Source: an uncultured Oscillospiraceae bacterium (lineage in GTDB: Bacteria > Bacillota > Clostridia > Oscillospirales > Oscillospiraceae). Taken from it: 54,810 nt of DNA. The position numbers were made by a program, and so were the translations under genes. The stretch covers positions 1-54,810 of the forward strand of contig CAKUMO010000018.1 of assembly GCA_934667815.1 (NCBI GenBank), read 5' to 3'. The notes beneath the pieces are model-generated. The model was not told the origin of the DNA and did no database searches. It saw nothing but the letters and a program-made list of their open reading frames with translations. Shown piece by piece: positions 1 through 7,898 of the stretch; positions within the stretch are counted from its first letter, which is position 1, and each line of letters opens with the position of its first letter.

Positions 1-14
1 AACAGCTTACCCAT
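1..14 (-). CDS. Possible 5' end of a minus-strand gene cut by the window edge
   Basis: The minus strand has ATG GGT AAG CTG at positions 14 to 3, preceded by GGAGGGG four bases upstream. This would be the start of a gene running off the left edge. Only four codons are visible, so no product can be suggested and the call rests on the ribosome site alone. Confidence 0.25.
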
Positions 15-84
15 GAGACCCCTCCGCTGGCGCTCCCCCTCTGACTTTGTTGTCCAATATGTTTGACAAACCTACATTCAAGCC

Positions 85-1140
85 TTATTTTCTCTTGTGG
101 ATGACCATGAGCACCGCGACGGCGGCGATGCCGCACACCAGCAATGCCGCAATCAGAATTGCGGCGGTTTTCCACGGTGAGCGGAACTCCACCTTCGTCC
201 CCTGCTGGGTTGAATCCGTGGGCTGTGTGCTCTCGGCAACCTCCGATTCCTGTGTGGGCTGCTCGGTCGAGGCCGTGGGCAGCGTGACAGTGCCGGAGCC
301 TTCCTTTCGCGTCTCGCCGCAGACGGTGCAGGTGTAAACCGTGTAGCCGTCCTTCTTCTGGCCCTTGTCCCAGTGGTGCTCGGTCTTGGGGATTGCCTCG
401 CGCTCGGTGTAGCCGCATTCGCATTCGCGCACGCGCAGTCCCTCCTCCTTGCAGGTGGCCTGCGAGACGATGACCCAACCGTCCGGGAAGCTGTGCTCGT
501 GCTTTTCCGGGGCGCGGACGGTGACGGTGAAGAAGTCAGGCTCGACGTCGCCGTAGCCGACCGCGATTCTCTGCTTGCCGACCGTCGTGAGCGGTTCCTT
601 GGTAATCACCAGATTTTCGCCGTCCTCGGAATCGAAGTAACCGTCCGCGGTGTAGATGCGCACGCGCAGGCCGGTCAGGTCGAGCGTCTCACCCTGTGTG
701 TATTCGAGCTTAGTTGGCTTCTGGAGAATTTCAATGCTGTCGCCCACACTGTGGACGGTGACGCGGATGAGCCTGCTGTACACCGGGCCGGTTTGTACCC
801 CGCCCGCATTCGACCACACGTACAGACAGTAATATTTGGTTTTACCGATGTCCTGTGCGGAGGCCGAGACCGTATAGGAATTACCCTCCGCGCCCTCGAT
901 GGCACGGAGCAGCGCCTTGTCCTTAGCGTCGGCAGCGTACCACTGATAGGTCAGCTCCGCGCCCTCCTCGCAGGTCGCATTGACCGTGAGCGTGACGGAT
1001 TCGCCGTAGAAGGGATCCTGATCCTGCGATTCGGAAACGATCACGGGAGCCTCCGGCGCAACGACCTCGTCGGCCAGCGCCTGCATGGGGATCGCCGCAA
1101 GCAGCAGAAGCGCCAGCAGAATGGAAGCAAATTTCTTCAT
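85..1140 (-). CDS. Membrane-anchored surface protein with Ig-like domains and Cys-pair module
   Basis: A 351-residue protein of unknown function, predicted to be exported and held in the membrane by its C terminus. A signal peptide covers residues 1-23 (MKK start, Leu/Ala core, ALA-DE cleavage-like site). An Ig-like domain with a YQWY motif spans about 27-125. A bacterial Ig-like (Big_3-type) domain beginning YTQGETLDL follows at about 135-215. Next is a module with spaced Cys pairs (C..ECEC, CTVC) that resembles a small zinc-binding repeat. A Thr/Ser/Gln/Glu-rich spacer leads to one membrane helix at about 322-346 and a KRK tail. I chose the ATG at 1140, not the upstream one at 1182, because AGGAAAG sits just before it and the signal peptide starts there. 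It has its own promoter. Domain calls are by eye; the role (adhesion or sensing) is not known. Confidence 0.8.
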   Translation of the reverse strand: MKKFASILLALLLLAAIPMQALADEVVAPEAPVIVSESQDQDPFYGESVTLTVNATCEEGAELTYQWYAADAKDKALLRAIEGAEGNSYTVSASAQDIGKTKYYCLYVWSNAGGVQTGPVYSRLIRVTVHSVGDSIEILQKPTKLEYTQGETLDLTGLRVRIYTADGYFDSEDGENLVITKEPLTTVGKQRIAVGYGDVEPDFFTVTVRAPEKHEHSFPDGWVIVSQATCKEEGLRVRECECGYTEREAIPKTEHHWDKGQKKDGYTVYTCTVCGETRKEGSGTVTLPTASTEQPTQESEVAESTQPTDSTQQGTKVEFRSPWKTAAILIAALLVCGIAAVAVLMVIHKRK

Positions 1141-1163
1141 TGTCTTTCCTCTTTCTCTAAATA

Positions 1164-1180
1164 GTCCGGAAGTTCCGGAC
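1164..1180. promoter_or_regulatory. 17-bp palindrome in the leader of the surface-protein gene
   Basis: GTCCGGAA-G-TTCCGGAC is a perfect 8-bp inverted repeat around one central base. It lies between the predicted transcription start (near 1207, minus strand) and the ribosome site of the gene ending at 85. A dyad with a one-base centre fits a DNA operator better than an RNA hairpin. No regulator is identified. Confidence 0.45.
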
Positions 1181-1213
1181 ATTTTTTTGCGAAAATTATA
1201 AGTTTACTTCCAT

Positions 1214-1242
1214 ATCATAGCCGAAAAATGCGAAACTGTCAA
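1214..1242 (-). promoter_or_regulatory. Promoter of the surface-protein gene
   Basis: On the minus strand TTGACA (1242-1237), a 17-bp spacer and TATGAT (1219-1214) form a near-consensus sigma-A promoter. The predicted start is near 1207, about 67 bases before the ATG at 1140. Confidence 0.7.
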
Positions 1243-1269
1243 TCTTTTCCTAAAAAATGGCAGGAATCC

Positions 1270-1301
1270 CAAGTGCCCGCCGGGGTTTCGGCGGGCACTT
1301 G
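1270..1301 (-). terminator. Hairpin terminator after the HMA gene
   Basis: CAAGTGCCCGCC and GGCGGGCACTTG form a 12-bp stem with an 8-base loop eight bases after the HMA stop codon. The minus-strand tail is not U-rich, so termination may be inefficient or bidirectional. Confidence 0.55.
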
Positions 1302-1308
1302 AGTCTTT

Positions 1309-1566
1309 TCAGCCTTTATGGAATAAACGGAAGGGCTTCTTCTCCACGGTCTCCGTCTGAATGTCCTTCAGCTCATAGCCCGTCTGGGCGATGACACCGC
1401 GCAGGGCTTCCGCGTCCAGCGGCTCCTCGGAGACGATGACCGTCTGTCCCTTGGCGTGCGAGGACGTGACCTTCTTCACCGCAAAGCTGCGGCGGATGCA
1501 GTCGTTAATGTGCGATTCGCACATGCCGCACATCATACCGTCAATTTTCAGGGTTGTCTGAATCAT
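1309..1566 (-). CDS. Heavy-metal-associated (HMA) domain protein, metallochaperone-like
   Basis: An 85-residue cytoplasmic protein made of one ferredoxin-like HMA domain. The motif GMMCGMC at residues 10-16 matches the family's GMxCxxC soft-metal site (Cys13 and Cys16). HMA proteins usually bind Cu(I), sometimes Zn or other metals, and hand them to transporters. The ATG at 1566 has AAAGGAG upstream and overlaps the stop of the small peptide gene as ATGA, so the two are translationally coupled. It is the last gene of an operon with a DtxR-like regulator and an ABC transporter. This context points to metal handling, but the metal cannot be read from the sequence. Confidence 0.85.
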   Translation of the reverse strand: MIQTTLKIDGMMCGMCESHINDCIRRSFAVKKVTSSHAKGQTVIVSEEPLDAEALRGVIAQTGYELKDIQTETVEKKPFRLFHKG

Positions 1567-1682
1567 TTTTTCTTCTCCTTTGCTGCGTATTTCAGCCAGT
1601 GTTTGAGCGCAAAGCCGCAGATCGGGATCGCAACGGTCGCCGCAGCGGCCCAAAATTCCGTTGTTTTCAACAGCTCCGGCAT
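1563..1682 (-). CDS. 39-residue small membrane peptide between permease and HMA gene
   Basis: A short frame of 39 codons. An N-terminal MPELLKTTEFW is followed by a hydrophobic stretch, about residues 11-26 (AAAATVAIPICGFAL), and a basic tail ending KEKKK. This suggests a single-pass membrane peptide. Support for it being real: AAAGGAG, which overlaps the permease stop codon, lies about eight bases before its ATG. Its TGA overlaps the ATG of the HMA gene by ATGA. The gap to the permease is 14 bases. I do not recognise a family; a helper of the adjacent ABC transporter or HMA protein is possible but is inference. Confidence 0.65.
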   Translation of the reverse strand: MPELLKTTEFWAAAATVAIPICGFALKHWLKYAAKEKKK

Positions 1683-1696
1683 ACCGACAGTCTCCT

Positions 1697-3976
1697 TTAT
1701 TCTGCGCCCTTGAGCGCTTCGACCATATCGATCTTTTTATTTTTTCTTGCGACCATCAGGCTCACGAGCAGCGACACGCCAAGGGTCAGCGCGACCGTGA
1801 CAACGAAGCTCAGCGGGCTGACGGACAGCTGCAATTCGTATTCCGAGGCAAGCTCGTGCAGCAGCACGTTCAAAAGCCACACGCCCACGGGCAGACCGAT
1901 GAGAATGCCCAGCACGCTCACCCACAGGTTCTGACCGATGAGCAGCCGCCCGATGCGGCGGTCGCGGAAGCCGACGACCTTCAGCGTCGCCATCTCGCGG
2001 TAGCGCTCGGCATAGCTCATCACACCGAGGTTGTAGAGCACCACGAGGCACAGCAGCATCGCGCCAAGCACCAGCACAACGATCATCATATTCATGATCT
2101 CCATGAAGCTGTCGAAGGAATCCAAGATCATCTGCTTGGACTGCACGCTGCGGATTGCGCCGCTGGCAGGAATTTCGCTCTTTTCGGTCGTGGTATAGAC
2201 GAAATTCATCGTGTAGGGCAGCCCGAGCTTCTCGGCGTAGGCCTCGGAAATGACGATGTTTTCCGACATGCTGCGCACAATCGCCGCGACCTTGAGGGTA
2301 TACGTTTCATCCGAGCCGTAGGGACTGACGGTGAAGCTGTCACCCGGATGCAGGTCAAATTCCTCGGAAAGTCTGCGGCAGACCAGCGCGCCGCCGTCAG
2401 TCAGGTCAGCGTAGCCCTTGCCGTCGTTCGGGAAGCAGATGAGATCGTGCGTGATGTGATAAATGTCCAGGCTCACGGCCATTTCCTCGAGCTGGACGCT
2501 CACCGAAGCGCTCCAGTCGCCCGCATAATCCTCCGCGACAGTCTCACGCGCCTCGGGTGCGGCATCCTCGGCCAGATAGATGCGCGAAGCATAGGTCGCC
2601 GCTTCATTATAATAAGTATCAAGGAAGGCGTCCATGGTATCGCGCATGCCAAAGACAGCAATGAGAATGAGCGTGCAGCTCACAACGCCAAGCAGGCTCA
2701 TAGCCGTGCGGGATTTGTGGCGCATGGTGTCGCGCAGATTCCAGCGCGTGCCGAAGGAAAGACGATGGAACCACCTTGTCCGCTCGACAAGCAGCGGCTT
2801 GACCTTCTTGGGCACATAGGGCAGCAGCGTCTCGGCCGCCGTGCCGCGCAGGATCTGCTTGACCGACAGATACCCGATCAGCGTCATCAGCGCAACCACG
2901 AGCGCCAGCACCGCAGTACAGAACCACGGCAGACGCAGCCTCCACGTGGGCATGTCGAAATACGTTCCCATCGTGCCGTTCGGATTCATGACCGCCCACG
3001 CAATGCCATAGCCCAGCCCGAGGCCGAGCACCGATCCGATCAGGCCGGTCATAAAGCCATAGGACGTATAGTGCCGCAGGATGCGGCGGTCGCGGAAGCC
3101 GAGCGCCTTGAGCGTACCGATCTGCGTCTTTTCGTGGATGGCAAGGCGGTGCATTGTCGTGACCATGGTCAGAACCGCGATCAAAAGGAAGATGACCGGC
3201 AGCAGCGAGCCCATGGTCTTGCCCTCCTCGGCCTCGCCCTGCGCGCTGGAATAGGCAAGCGTCTCGTCGCGGGTCAAAATCAGCGTGGTTTTTCCAAGCG
3301 CGGCATCCGCCGCCTCGATGAATTCTTTCTTGTCCAGCTCGGACAGGACGTTGATCTGCGGATAATAGGCAACGCCCACGGCCTTTTCGTAAAGCACCGG
3401 TGAAACATAACCGAAGCCGTAGGTGGCAAAGTCCGGCATGAGCTGGCTCTCGTCGCGGACGCAGACCAGATATTCGCCGGATTTGACCAGCCCTCTAACC
3501 GTCGTTTGCAGCTCGAGGCTGCGGTAGGTCAGCGTAAGGCTGTCGCCGACCGCAATGTCATTGGCCGCCGCATACTGCTCCGAAAGCCAGAGGCCGTCGG
3601 CGCTTGTCTCGTCATATTCCTCGCCGGAGACCAGATGAAAACCGGAAACCTTTGCGTTTGTGGTCACGGTGAGCGCGAGGCTGTCGCCCGCGAAGTCCTT
3701 GACATCGGCATTGACGCTCAGATACCGCGCGGTCTCGTCCACGCCGCGAAGCGCACGCACCTTGGCCTCCTCGTCGGCGGTAAAGCCGCTTTCCGAGACG
3801 ATACGGTAGTCTGCATAGCCGGTTTCTTCAAAAAACGCGTCCGTATTTTCCTTGATGCTCACCCATTCCATATTGAAGCCGACAAAAACGCCGGTGCCGA
3901 GGGCGGTCATAAGGATCATGGAGATGAACTGCGCCTTGTAGGCGAGCATCGTCCGGTACAGCTTGCGCAGAAGCAT
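1697..3976 (-). CDS. FtsX-family ABC transporter permease
   Basis: A 759-residue integral membrane protein with the layout of two FtsX/MacB units. There is an N-terminal helix (about 17-37) and a large extracytoplasmic region to about 250. Three helices follow at about 255-375 (containing KTQIGTLKALGFRDRR, a typical FtsX loop), then a helix near 425, a second extracytoplasmic domain, and three helices at about 625-750 (with MATLKVVGFRDRR). Such permeases form type VII ABC systems that usually move lipids or peptides out of, or act on molecules outside, the membrane. AAGGAGGG precedes the ATG at 3976, 12 bases after the ATPase gene. The repeated KxLGFRDRR loops support an internal duplication. 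Confidence 0.9.
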   Translation of the reverse strand: MLLRKLYRTMLAYKAQFISMILMTALGTGVFVGFNMEWVSIKENTDAFFEETGYADYRIVSESGFTADEEAKVRALRGVDETARYLSVNADVKDFAGDSLALTVTTNAKVSGFHLVSGEEYDETSADGLWLSEQYAAANDIAVGDSLTLTYRSLELQTTVRGLVKSGEYLVCVRDESQLMPDFATYGFGYVSPVLYEKAVGVAYYPQINVLSELDKKEFIEAADAALGKTTLILTRDETLAYSSAQGEAEEGKTMGSLLPVIFLLIAVLTMVTTMHRLAIHEKTQIGTLKALGFRDRRILRHYTSYGFMTGLIGSVLGLGLGYGIAWAVMNPNGTMGTYFDMPTWRLRLPWFCTAVLALVVALMTLIGYLSVKQILRGTAAETLLPYVPKKVKPLLVERTRWFHRLSFGTRWNLRDTMRHKSRTAMSLLGVVSCTLILIAVFGMRDTMDAFLDTYYNEAATYASRIYLAEDAAPEARETVAEDYAGDWSASVSVQLEEMAVSLDIYHITHDLICFPNDGKGYADLTDGGALVCRRLSEEFDLHPGDSFTVSPYGSDETYTLKVAAIVRSMSENIVISEAYAEKLGLPYTMNFVYTTTEKSEIPASGAIRSVQSKQMILDSFDSFMEIMNMMIVVLVLGAMLLCLVVLYNLGVMSYAERYREMATLKVVGFRDRRIGRLLIGQNLWVSVLGILIGLPVGVWLLNVLLHELASEYELQLSVSPLSFVVTVALTLGVSLLVSLMVARKNKKIDMVEALKGAE

Positions 3977-3988
3977 ACGATTCCCTCC

Positions 3989-4690
3989 TTACCAGTCGAT
4001 CTCGTCGGCCGAGGCGGGCGAAGGCTGCTCCTCCTGAGACACGATGCGGCCGTTCTTCACGCGGATGACCACATCGGCCATTTTGGCAATATTCTGGTTG
4101 TGCGTGACGATGACGATGGTCTTGCCGTACTCCCGCGCCATGCGCAGCAGCAGCTTGAGCACATGCACACCGGTCTCGGAGTCCAGTGCGCCCGTCGGCT
4201 CGTCGCACAAAATGATCTTCGGATTTTTGGCCAGCGCACGGGCAATGGACACGCGCTGCTGCTCGCCGCCGGAAAGCTCAGAGGGGAAATTCTTCAGGTG
4301 ATCGGCAAGGCCGACCTCCTCGAGCATTTTGGTCGCAGAGAGCGCATCGGGCGCAATCTCCTTGACGAGCGTGACGTTCTCGTGAACCGTCAGGGTCGGC
4401 ACGAGGTTATAAAACTGGAACACGAATCCGACCGTCGCTGCGCGATAGTCGGCAAGCTGATCGCGCGTGAGGGTGGAAATGTCCTTCCCCTGCACATAGA
4501 TCTTGCCGCTCGTGGGGCTGTCCAGCCCGCCGAGCAGGTTCAAAAGCGTGGATTTGCCCGCGCCGCTCGGCCCGAGAATGACGACAAATTTGCCCTCCTC
4601 GAGCTTCAGGTTGACATCGTCCAGCGCTTTGAGTTCATGGTCGCCGCTGACATACACGCGGCTGACATCCTCAAACTCTACGATCGCCAT
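3989..4690 (-). CDS. ABC transporter ATP-binding protein (MacB/LolD type)
   Basis: A 233-residue ATPase that should pair with the FtsX permease downstream. Walker A is GPSGAGKST (about residues 39-47), the signature is LSGGEQQR, Walker B is IILCDEPTGALD, and the switch His follows in VTHN. The EPTGALD form is typical of the MacB/LolD group. The upstream ATG at 4780 lies inside the regulator gene. I use the ATG at 4690, which has AAAGGAGG upstream and overlaps the regulator stop as TAATG. Co-transcription with a DtxR-like regulator and an HMA protein suggests metal-responsive expression; the substrate is unknown. Confidence 0.92.
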   Translation of the reverse strand: MAIVEFEDVSRVYVSGDHELKALDDVNLKLEEGKFVVILGPSGAGKSTLLNLLGGLDSPTSGKIYVQGKDISTLTRDQLADYRAATVGFVFQFYNLVPTLTVHENVTLVKEIAPDALSATKMLEEVGLADHLKNFPSELSGGEQQRVSIARALAKNPKIILCDEPTGALDSETGVHVLKLLLRMAREYGKTIVIVTHNQNIAKMADVVIRVKNGRIVSQEEQPSPASADEIDW

Positions 4691-5088
4691 TACAGCGCCT
4701 CCTTTGCCGCACAGTTGGCCTCGCAGCGGCCGCACAGCGTCTCCAGATCCTCCGACGGGATCTCGGAAAGCAGGTAGCACGCCGCAGGCTGCACATCGGA
4801 CAGCTCCGGAAAGGAATTGCGGAGCAGCCCCGAGACGGAGTGATAATACCGGTCGTAGCAGACGGCGAGCCTGCGGCCGATCTCGGTGAGGTAGGCAGCG
4901 CCGTAAAAGTCCTTGCGGACGAGACCCATTTCGATGAGCGTGCGCATCATATTATGCACGCTCGGCTTGGACAGCCCCATTTCCGTGGCGATGTCTACGC
5001 TGCGCGCGCCCTTGCCTTCCCGGTCAAGAGACTGGATCGTCAAAAGATAACGGATGTTCGAGGCCGTGAGTGTTTTCTGGTTAGCCAT
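4690..5088 (-). CDS. DtxR/MntR-like winged-helix regulator with Cys-rich tail
   Basis: A 132-residue protein with an N-terminal winged helix: the recognition region MGLSKPSVHNMMRTL (about residues 38-52) closely resembles DtxR/IdeR/MntR proteins. A C-terminal part follows that should form the dimer. The tail has CGRCEANC, an unusual cluster that could bind metal or an Fe-S cluster. It lacks a C-terminal SH3-like domain. It heads the operon with the ABC transporter and HMA genes. A DtxR-type box (5079-5096) overlaps its ribosome site and start codon, so autoregulation is likely. Family membership is seen from the sequence; metal specificity is not. Confidence 0.85.
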   Translation of the reverse strand: MANQKTLTASNIRYLLTIQSLDREGKGARSVDIATEMGLSKPSVHNMMRTLIEMGLVRKDFYGAAYLTEIGRRLAVCYDRYYHSVSGLLRNSFPELSDVQPAACYLLSEIPSEDLETLCGRCEANCAAKEAL

Positions 5089-5096
5089 TGCTTACC
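5079..5096. promoter_or_regulatory. DtxR-type box over the start codon of the regulator gene
   Basis: GGTTAGC-CATT-GCTTACC has one mismatch to the perfect dyad GGTTAGC-N4-GCTAACC seen upstream of feoA. It covers the start codon (5088-5086) and the end of the ribosome site of the regulator, so binding there could block its own expression. Part of the match is coding (Met-Ala-Asn), so coincidence is possible. Confidence 0.55.
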
Positions 5097-5112
5097 TCCC
5101 CGGAGAAAAGTT

Positions 5113-5143
5113 GGGAGCCGCAAATCGACGACTTGCGGCTCCC
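5113..5143 (-). terminator. Terminator of the feo operon
   Basis: GGGAGCCGCAA and TTGCGGCTCCC form an 11-bp stem with a 9-base loop. On the minus strand a short T-run (AACTTTTC) follows. It lies 25 bases after the Cys-rich peptide gene. I see no good promoter between it and the regulator gene, so read-through from feo may feed the regulator operon. Confidence 0.7.
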
Positions 5144-5167
5144 GTTTGCAGATTGGGCAGCTTGCCC

Positions 5168-5338
5168 TTACTTCTTGTGGCAGGAGCCAGCCATAGCACA
5201 ATGCGCACAGTTGCAGCCACAGGAGGATTTGCCTTTTTTCTTATTCCTTACCAAACTCCAAATGATGAGGGCAACGATTACCGCAAGAACAAGACAAATC
5301 AGAATAGTTGCAAGATTGTTTGAAAGCCATTGCAGCAT
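5168..5338 (-). CDS. FeoB-associated Cys-rich membrane protein
   Basis: A 56-residue peptide with one membrane helix (about residues 8-30, TILICLVLAVIVALIIWSLV), a basic stretch RNKKKGK, and a Cys-rich C terminus with CGCNCAHC and a later Cys. This is the layout of the FeoB-associated Cys-rich membrane protein family. AAAGGAG precedes the ATG at 5338, 42 bases after feoB. Members are thought to help FeoB-mediated ferrous iron uptake, perhaps by binding iron at the pore; the exact role is not established. Confidence 0.88.
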   Translation of the reverse strand: MLQWLSNNLATILICLVLAVIVALIIWSLVRNKKKGKSSCGCNCAHCAMAGSCHKK

Positions 5339-5380
5339 AGAAATCAGCTCCTTTGAATTGAGAAATGCGATTTTGGGAAA

Positions 5381-7879
5381 TTACTTTGTGACCTTGACCT
5401 TCGCAGTCAGCTTGGTGGCTTCCTTGTACGGACGCACAAGCATGTAGATCATACCGGCGAGGATGGCGACTGCCGCGATCAGGCCGATGACGTTGACGTT
5501 GCCGGTGAAGAGCTTGCCGAACTGGTTGATCATCAGGGCGATGCAGTAGGCAAAGCCGCACTGATAAGCGATGGCGAACCACGTCCACTTCGGGCTGTTC
5601 ATCTCGCGCTTGATGGCGCCGATGGCTGCGAAGCACGGAGCGCACAGGAGGTTGAACACGAGGAAGCTGTAACCGGTGATGCCGGTGAAGGCATGTGCAA
5701 TGTTCTGATAAACCGTCGTGCCTTCAGCACCCGCGTAGAGGATGCCCAGCGTACCGACGATGTTTTCCTTGGCAACAAGGCCGGTGATGGAAGCCACGGC
5801 TGCCTGCCAGTTGCCCCAGCCGAGCGGTCTGAAGATCCATGCGATCACGCCGCCGATCTTGGCGAGGATGGAAGCGTCGATCTCGGACTCGTCGAGCATA
5901 CGGAAGCCATCGGAGGCCCAGCCGAAATAAGTGGTGAACCAGACAAAGATGGTGGACAGAAGGATGATGGTACCGGCCTTTTTAATGAAGGACCAGCCGC
6001 GCTCCCACATGGAGCGCAGGACGTTGCCGAGAGTCGGCCAGTGGTAAGCAGGCAGCTCCATAACGAAGGGAGCAGGCTCGCCGGAGAACATCTTGGTCTT
6101 CTTCAGCATGATGCCGGAGCAGATGATCGCGGCCATGCCGATGAAGTATGCGGAAGTGGACACCAGCGCGCTGCCGCCAAAGAGGGCGCCCGCGATCATG
6201 CCGATGAACGGAACCTTTGCGCCGCAGGGGATGAAGGTGGTGGTCATGATCGTCATACGGCGGTCACGCTCGTTTTCAATGGTTCTGGAGGCCATGATAC
6301 CCGGAACACCGCAGCCGACGCCGATGAGCATCGGGATGAAGGACTTGCCGGACAGGCCGAACTTACGGAACACGCGGTCAAGAACGAAGGCGATACGGGA
6401 CATATAGCCGCAGGCTTCGAGGAAGGCCAGCATGAGGAACAGCACAAGCATCTGCGGCACGAAGCCGAGCACTGCGCCGACACCGGCGACAATGCCGTCG
6501 AGGATCAGACCGGAAAGCCAGTCAGCCGCGTTGCACTTTTCAAGCAGATTACCGACAAGAACCGGAACGCCCGGCACCCAAACGCCGTAATCTGCGGGAT
6601 CCGGCTCGTCAAAGCCGTTCTTCTCGAAGAACGCAACGGCATCGACATAGGTCATGCCAATGGTGGAATCCTCGTCCGCATCGGCGGGGATGGTGTCATA
6701 GTAGACCGTCATGTCGTTTTCGGCAAGGGTCTCCTCGTCCTCGACCGTGACGGTTGCGGACTTCTGATCCGCAGGAACGGCCTTCAGCGCATCCAGCGTT
6801 GCAGCAGCGTCAAAATCGTCTGCTTCCACATCCAGCTCCGGATAGTAGGCCAGGACTGCATTGGTTGCATCGCCGTATTCCTCGGCAAGCTCTGCGTAGC
6901 CACCGTCGATGCCGAACAGGTGCCAGCCGTCGCCGAACAGGCCGTCGTTTGCCCAGTCGGTTGCCGGTGCGCCGACGGCGACCATGGCGACCCAGTAGAC
7001 CAGGAACATGACGACCGCGAAGATCGGCAGACCCAGCCAGCGGTTCGTGACCACACGGTCGATCTTATCGGAAACGCTCAGCTTGCCGGCGTTCTTTTTC
7101 TTGTAGCAGGCCTTGATGATGCTGCCGATGTAGATGTAGCGCTCGTTGGTGATGATGGATTCGGCATCGTCGTCCATCTCGGTCTCGGCGGCCTTGATGT
7201 CGTTTTCGATGTGCTGCATGGTCTGCGGATCGATCTTCAGACCGGCAAGCACCTTATCGTCGCGCTCGAAGATCTTGATGGCATACCAGCGCTGCTGCTC
7301 CTCGGGGAGGTTATGTACGGCAGCCTCCTCAATGTGGGCAATGGCGTGCTCGACGCAGCCGGAGAAGGTGTGCTGCGGGACGGTCTTTCCATGCTTCGCA
7401 GCCTCGATCGCAGCCTCGGCTGCCTCCATCACGCCCGTGCCCTTCAGGGCCGAGATTTCAACGACCTTGCAGCCGAGCTGGCGGGACAGCTCCTGTGTGT
7501 CGATCTTGTCGCCGTTCTTCTTGACGATGTCCATCATGTTGATGGCGACGACGACCGGAATGCCAAGCTCGGTGAGCTGGGTGGTCAGATAAAGGTTACG
7601 CTCGAGGTTGGTGCCGTCGATGATGTTCAGGATGGCATCGGGGCGTTCCGCGATCAGGTAATTTCTCGCAACGACTTCTTCCAGCGTGTAGGGAGACAGG
7701 GAATAAATGCCGGGAAGGTCGGTGATGATCACGCCGTCATGCTTCTTGAGCTTGCCTTCCTTCTTTTCGACCGTGACGCCCGGCCAGTTACCGACGAACT
7801 GGTTCGAGCCGGTCAGCGCATTGAACAGGGTCGTCTTACCGCTGTTCGGGTTGCCCGCAAGGGCAATTCGCAGATCCAT
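5381..7879 (-). CDS. feoB: Ferrous iron transport protein B
   Basis: An 832-residue inner-membrane ferrous iron transporter. The N-terminal G domain has G1 GNPNSGKT (residues 8-15), G3 DLPGIYSLSPY and a G4-like NMMD. A helical GDI-like domain is followed by the membrane Gate domains. Core motifs include LGFVPQMLVLFLMLAFLE, PMLIGVGCGVPGIMASRT and TTTFIPCGAKVPF. Between the first membrane helix (about residue 285-305) and the next Gate segment (WVPGVPVL, about 433) is an extra acidic stretch of roughly 110 residues predicted to face outward, which makes the protein longer than the common 650-770. ATG at 7879 with GAGAGGA upstream. A DtxR-type box lies just upstream, inside the operon. Confidence 0.97.
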   Translation of the reverse strand: MDLRIALAGNPNSGKTTLFNALTGSNQFVGNWPGVTVEKKEGKLKKHDGVIITDLPGIYSLSPYTLEEVVARNYLIAERPDAILNIIDGTNLERNLYLTTQLTELGIPVVVAINMMDIVKKNGDKIDTQELSRQLGCKVVEISALKGTGVMEAAEAAIEAAKHGKTVPQHTFSGCVEHAIAHIEEAAVHNLPEEQQRWYAIKIFERDDKVLAGLKIDPQTMQHIENDIKAAETEMDDDAESIITNERYIYIGSIIKACYKKKNAGKLSVSDKIDRVVTNRWLGLPIFAVVMFLVYWVAMVAVGAPATDWANDGLFGDGWHLFGIDGGYAELAEEYGDATNAVLAYYPELDVEADDFDAAATLDALKAVPADQKSATVTVEDEETLAENDMTVYYDTIPADADEDSTIGMTYVDAVAFFEKNGFDEPDPADYGVWVPGVPVLVGNLLEKCNAADWLSGLILDGIVAGVGAVLGFVPQMLVLFLMLAFLEACGYMSRIAFVLDRVFRKFGLSGKSFIPMLIGVGCGVPGIMASRTIENERDRRMTIMTTTFIPCGAKVPFIGMIAGALFGGSALVSTSAYFIGMAAIICSGIMLKKTKMFSGEPAPFVMELPAYHWPTLGNVLRSMWERGWSFIKKAGTIILLSTIFVWFTTYFGWASDGFRMLDESEIDASILAKIGGVIAWIFRPLGWGNWQAAVASITGLVAKENIVGTLGILYAGAEGTTVYQNIAHAFTGITGYSFLVFNLLCAPCFAAIGAIKREMNSPKWTWFAIAYQCGFAYCIALMINQFGKLFTGNVNVIGLIAAVAILAGMIYMLVRPYKEATKLTAKVKVTK

Positions 7880-7898
7880 AATAACAATCCTCTCTTTC

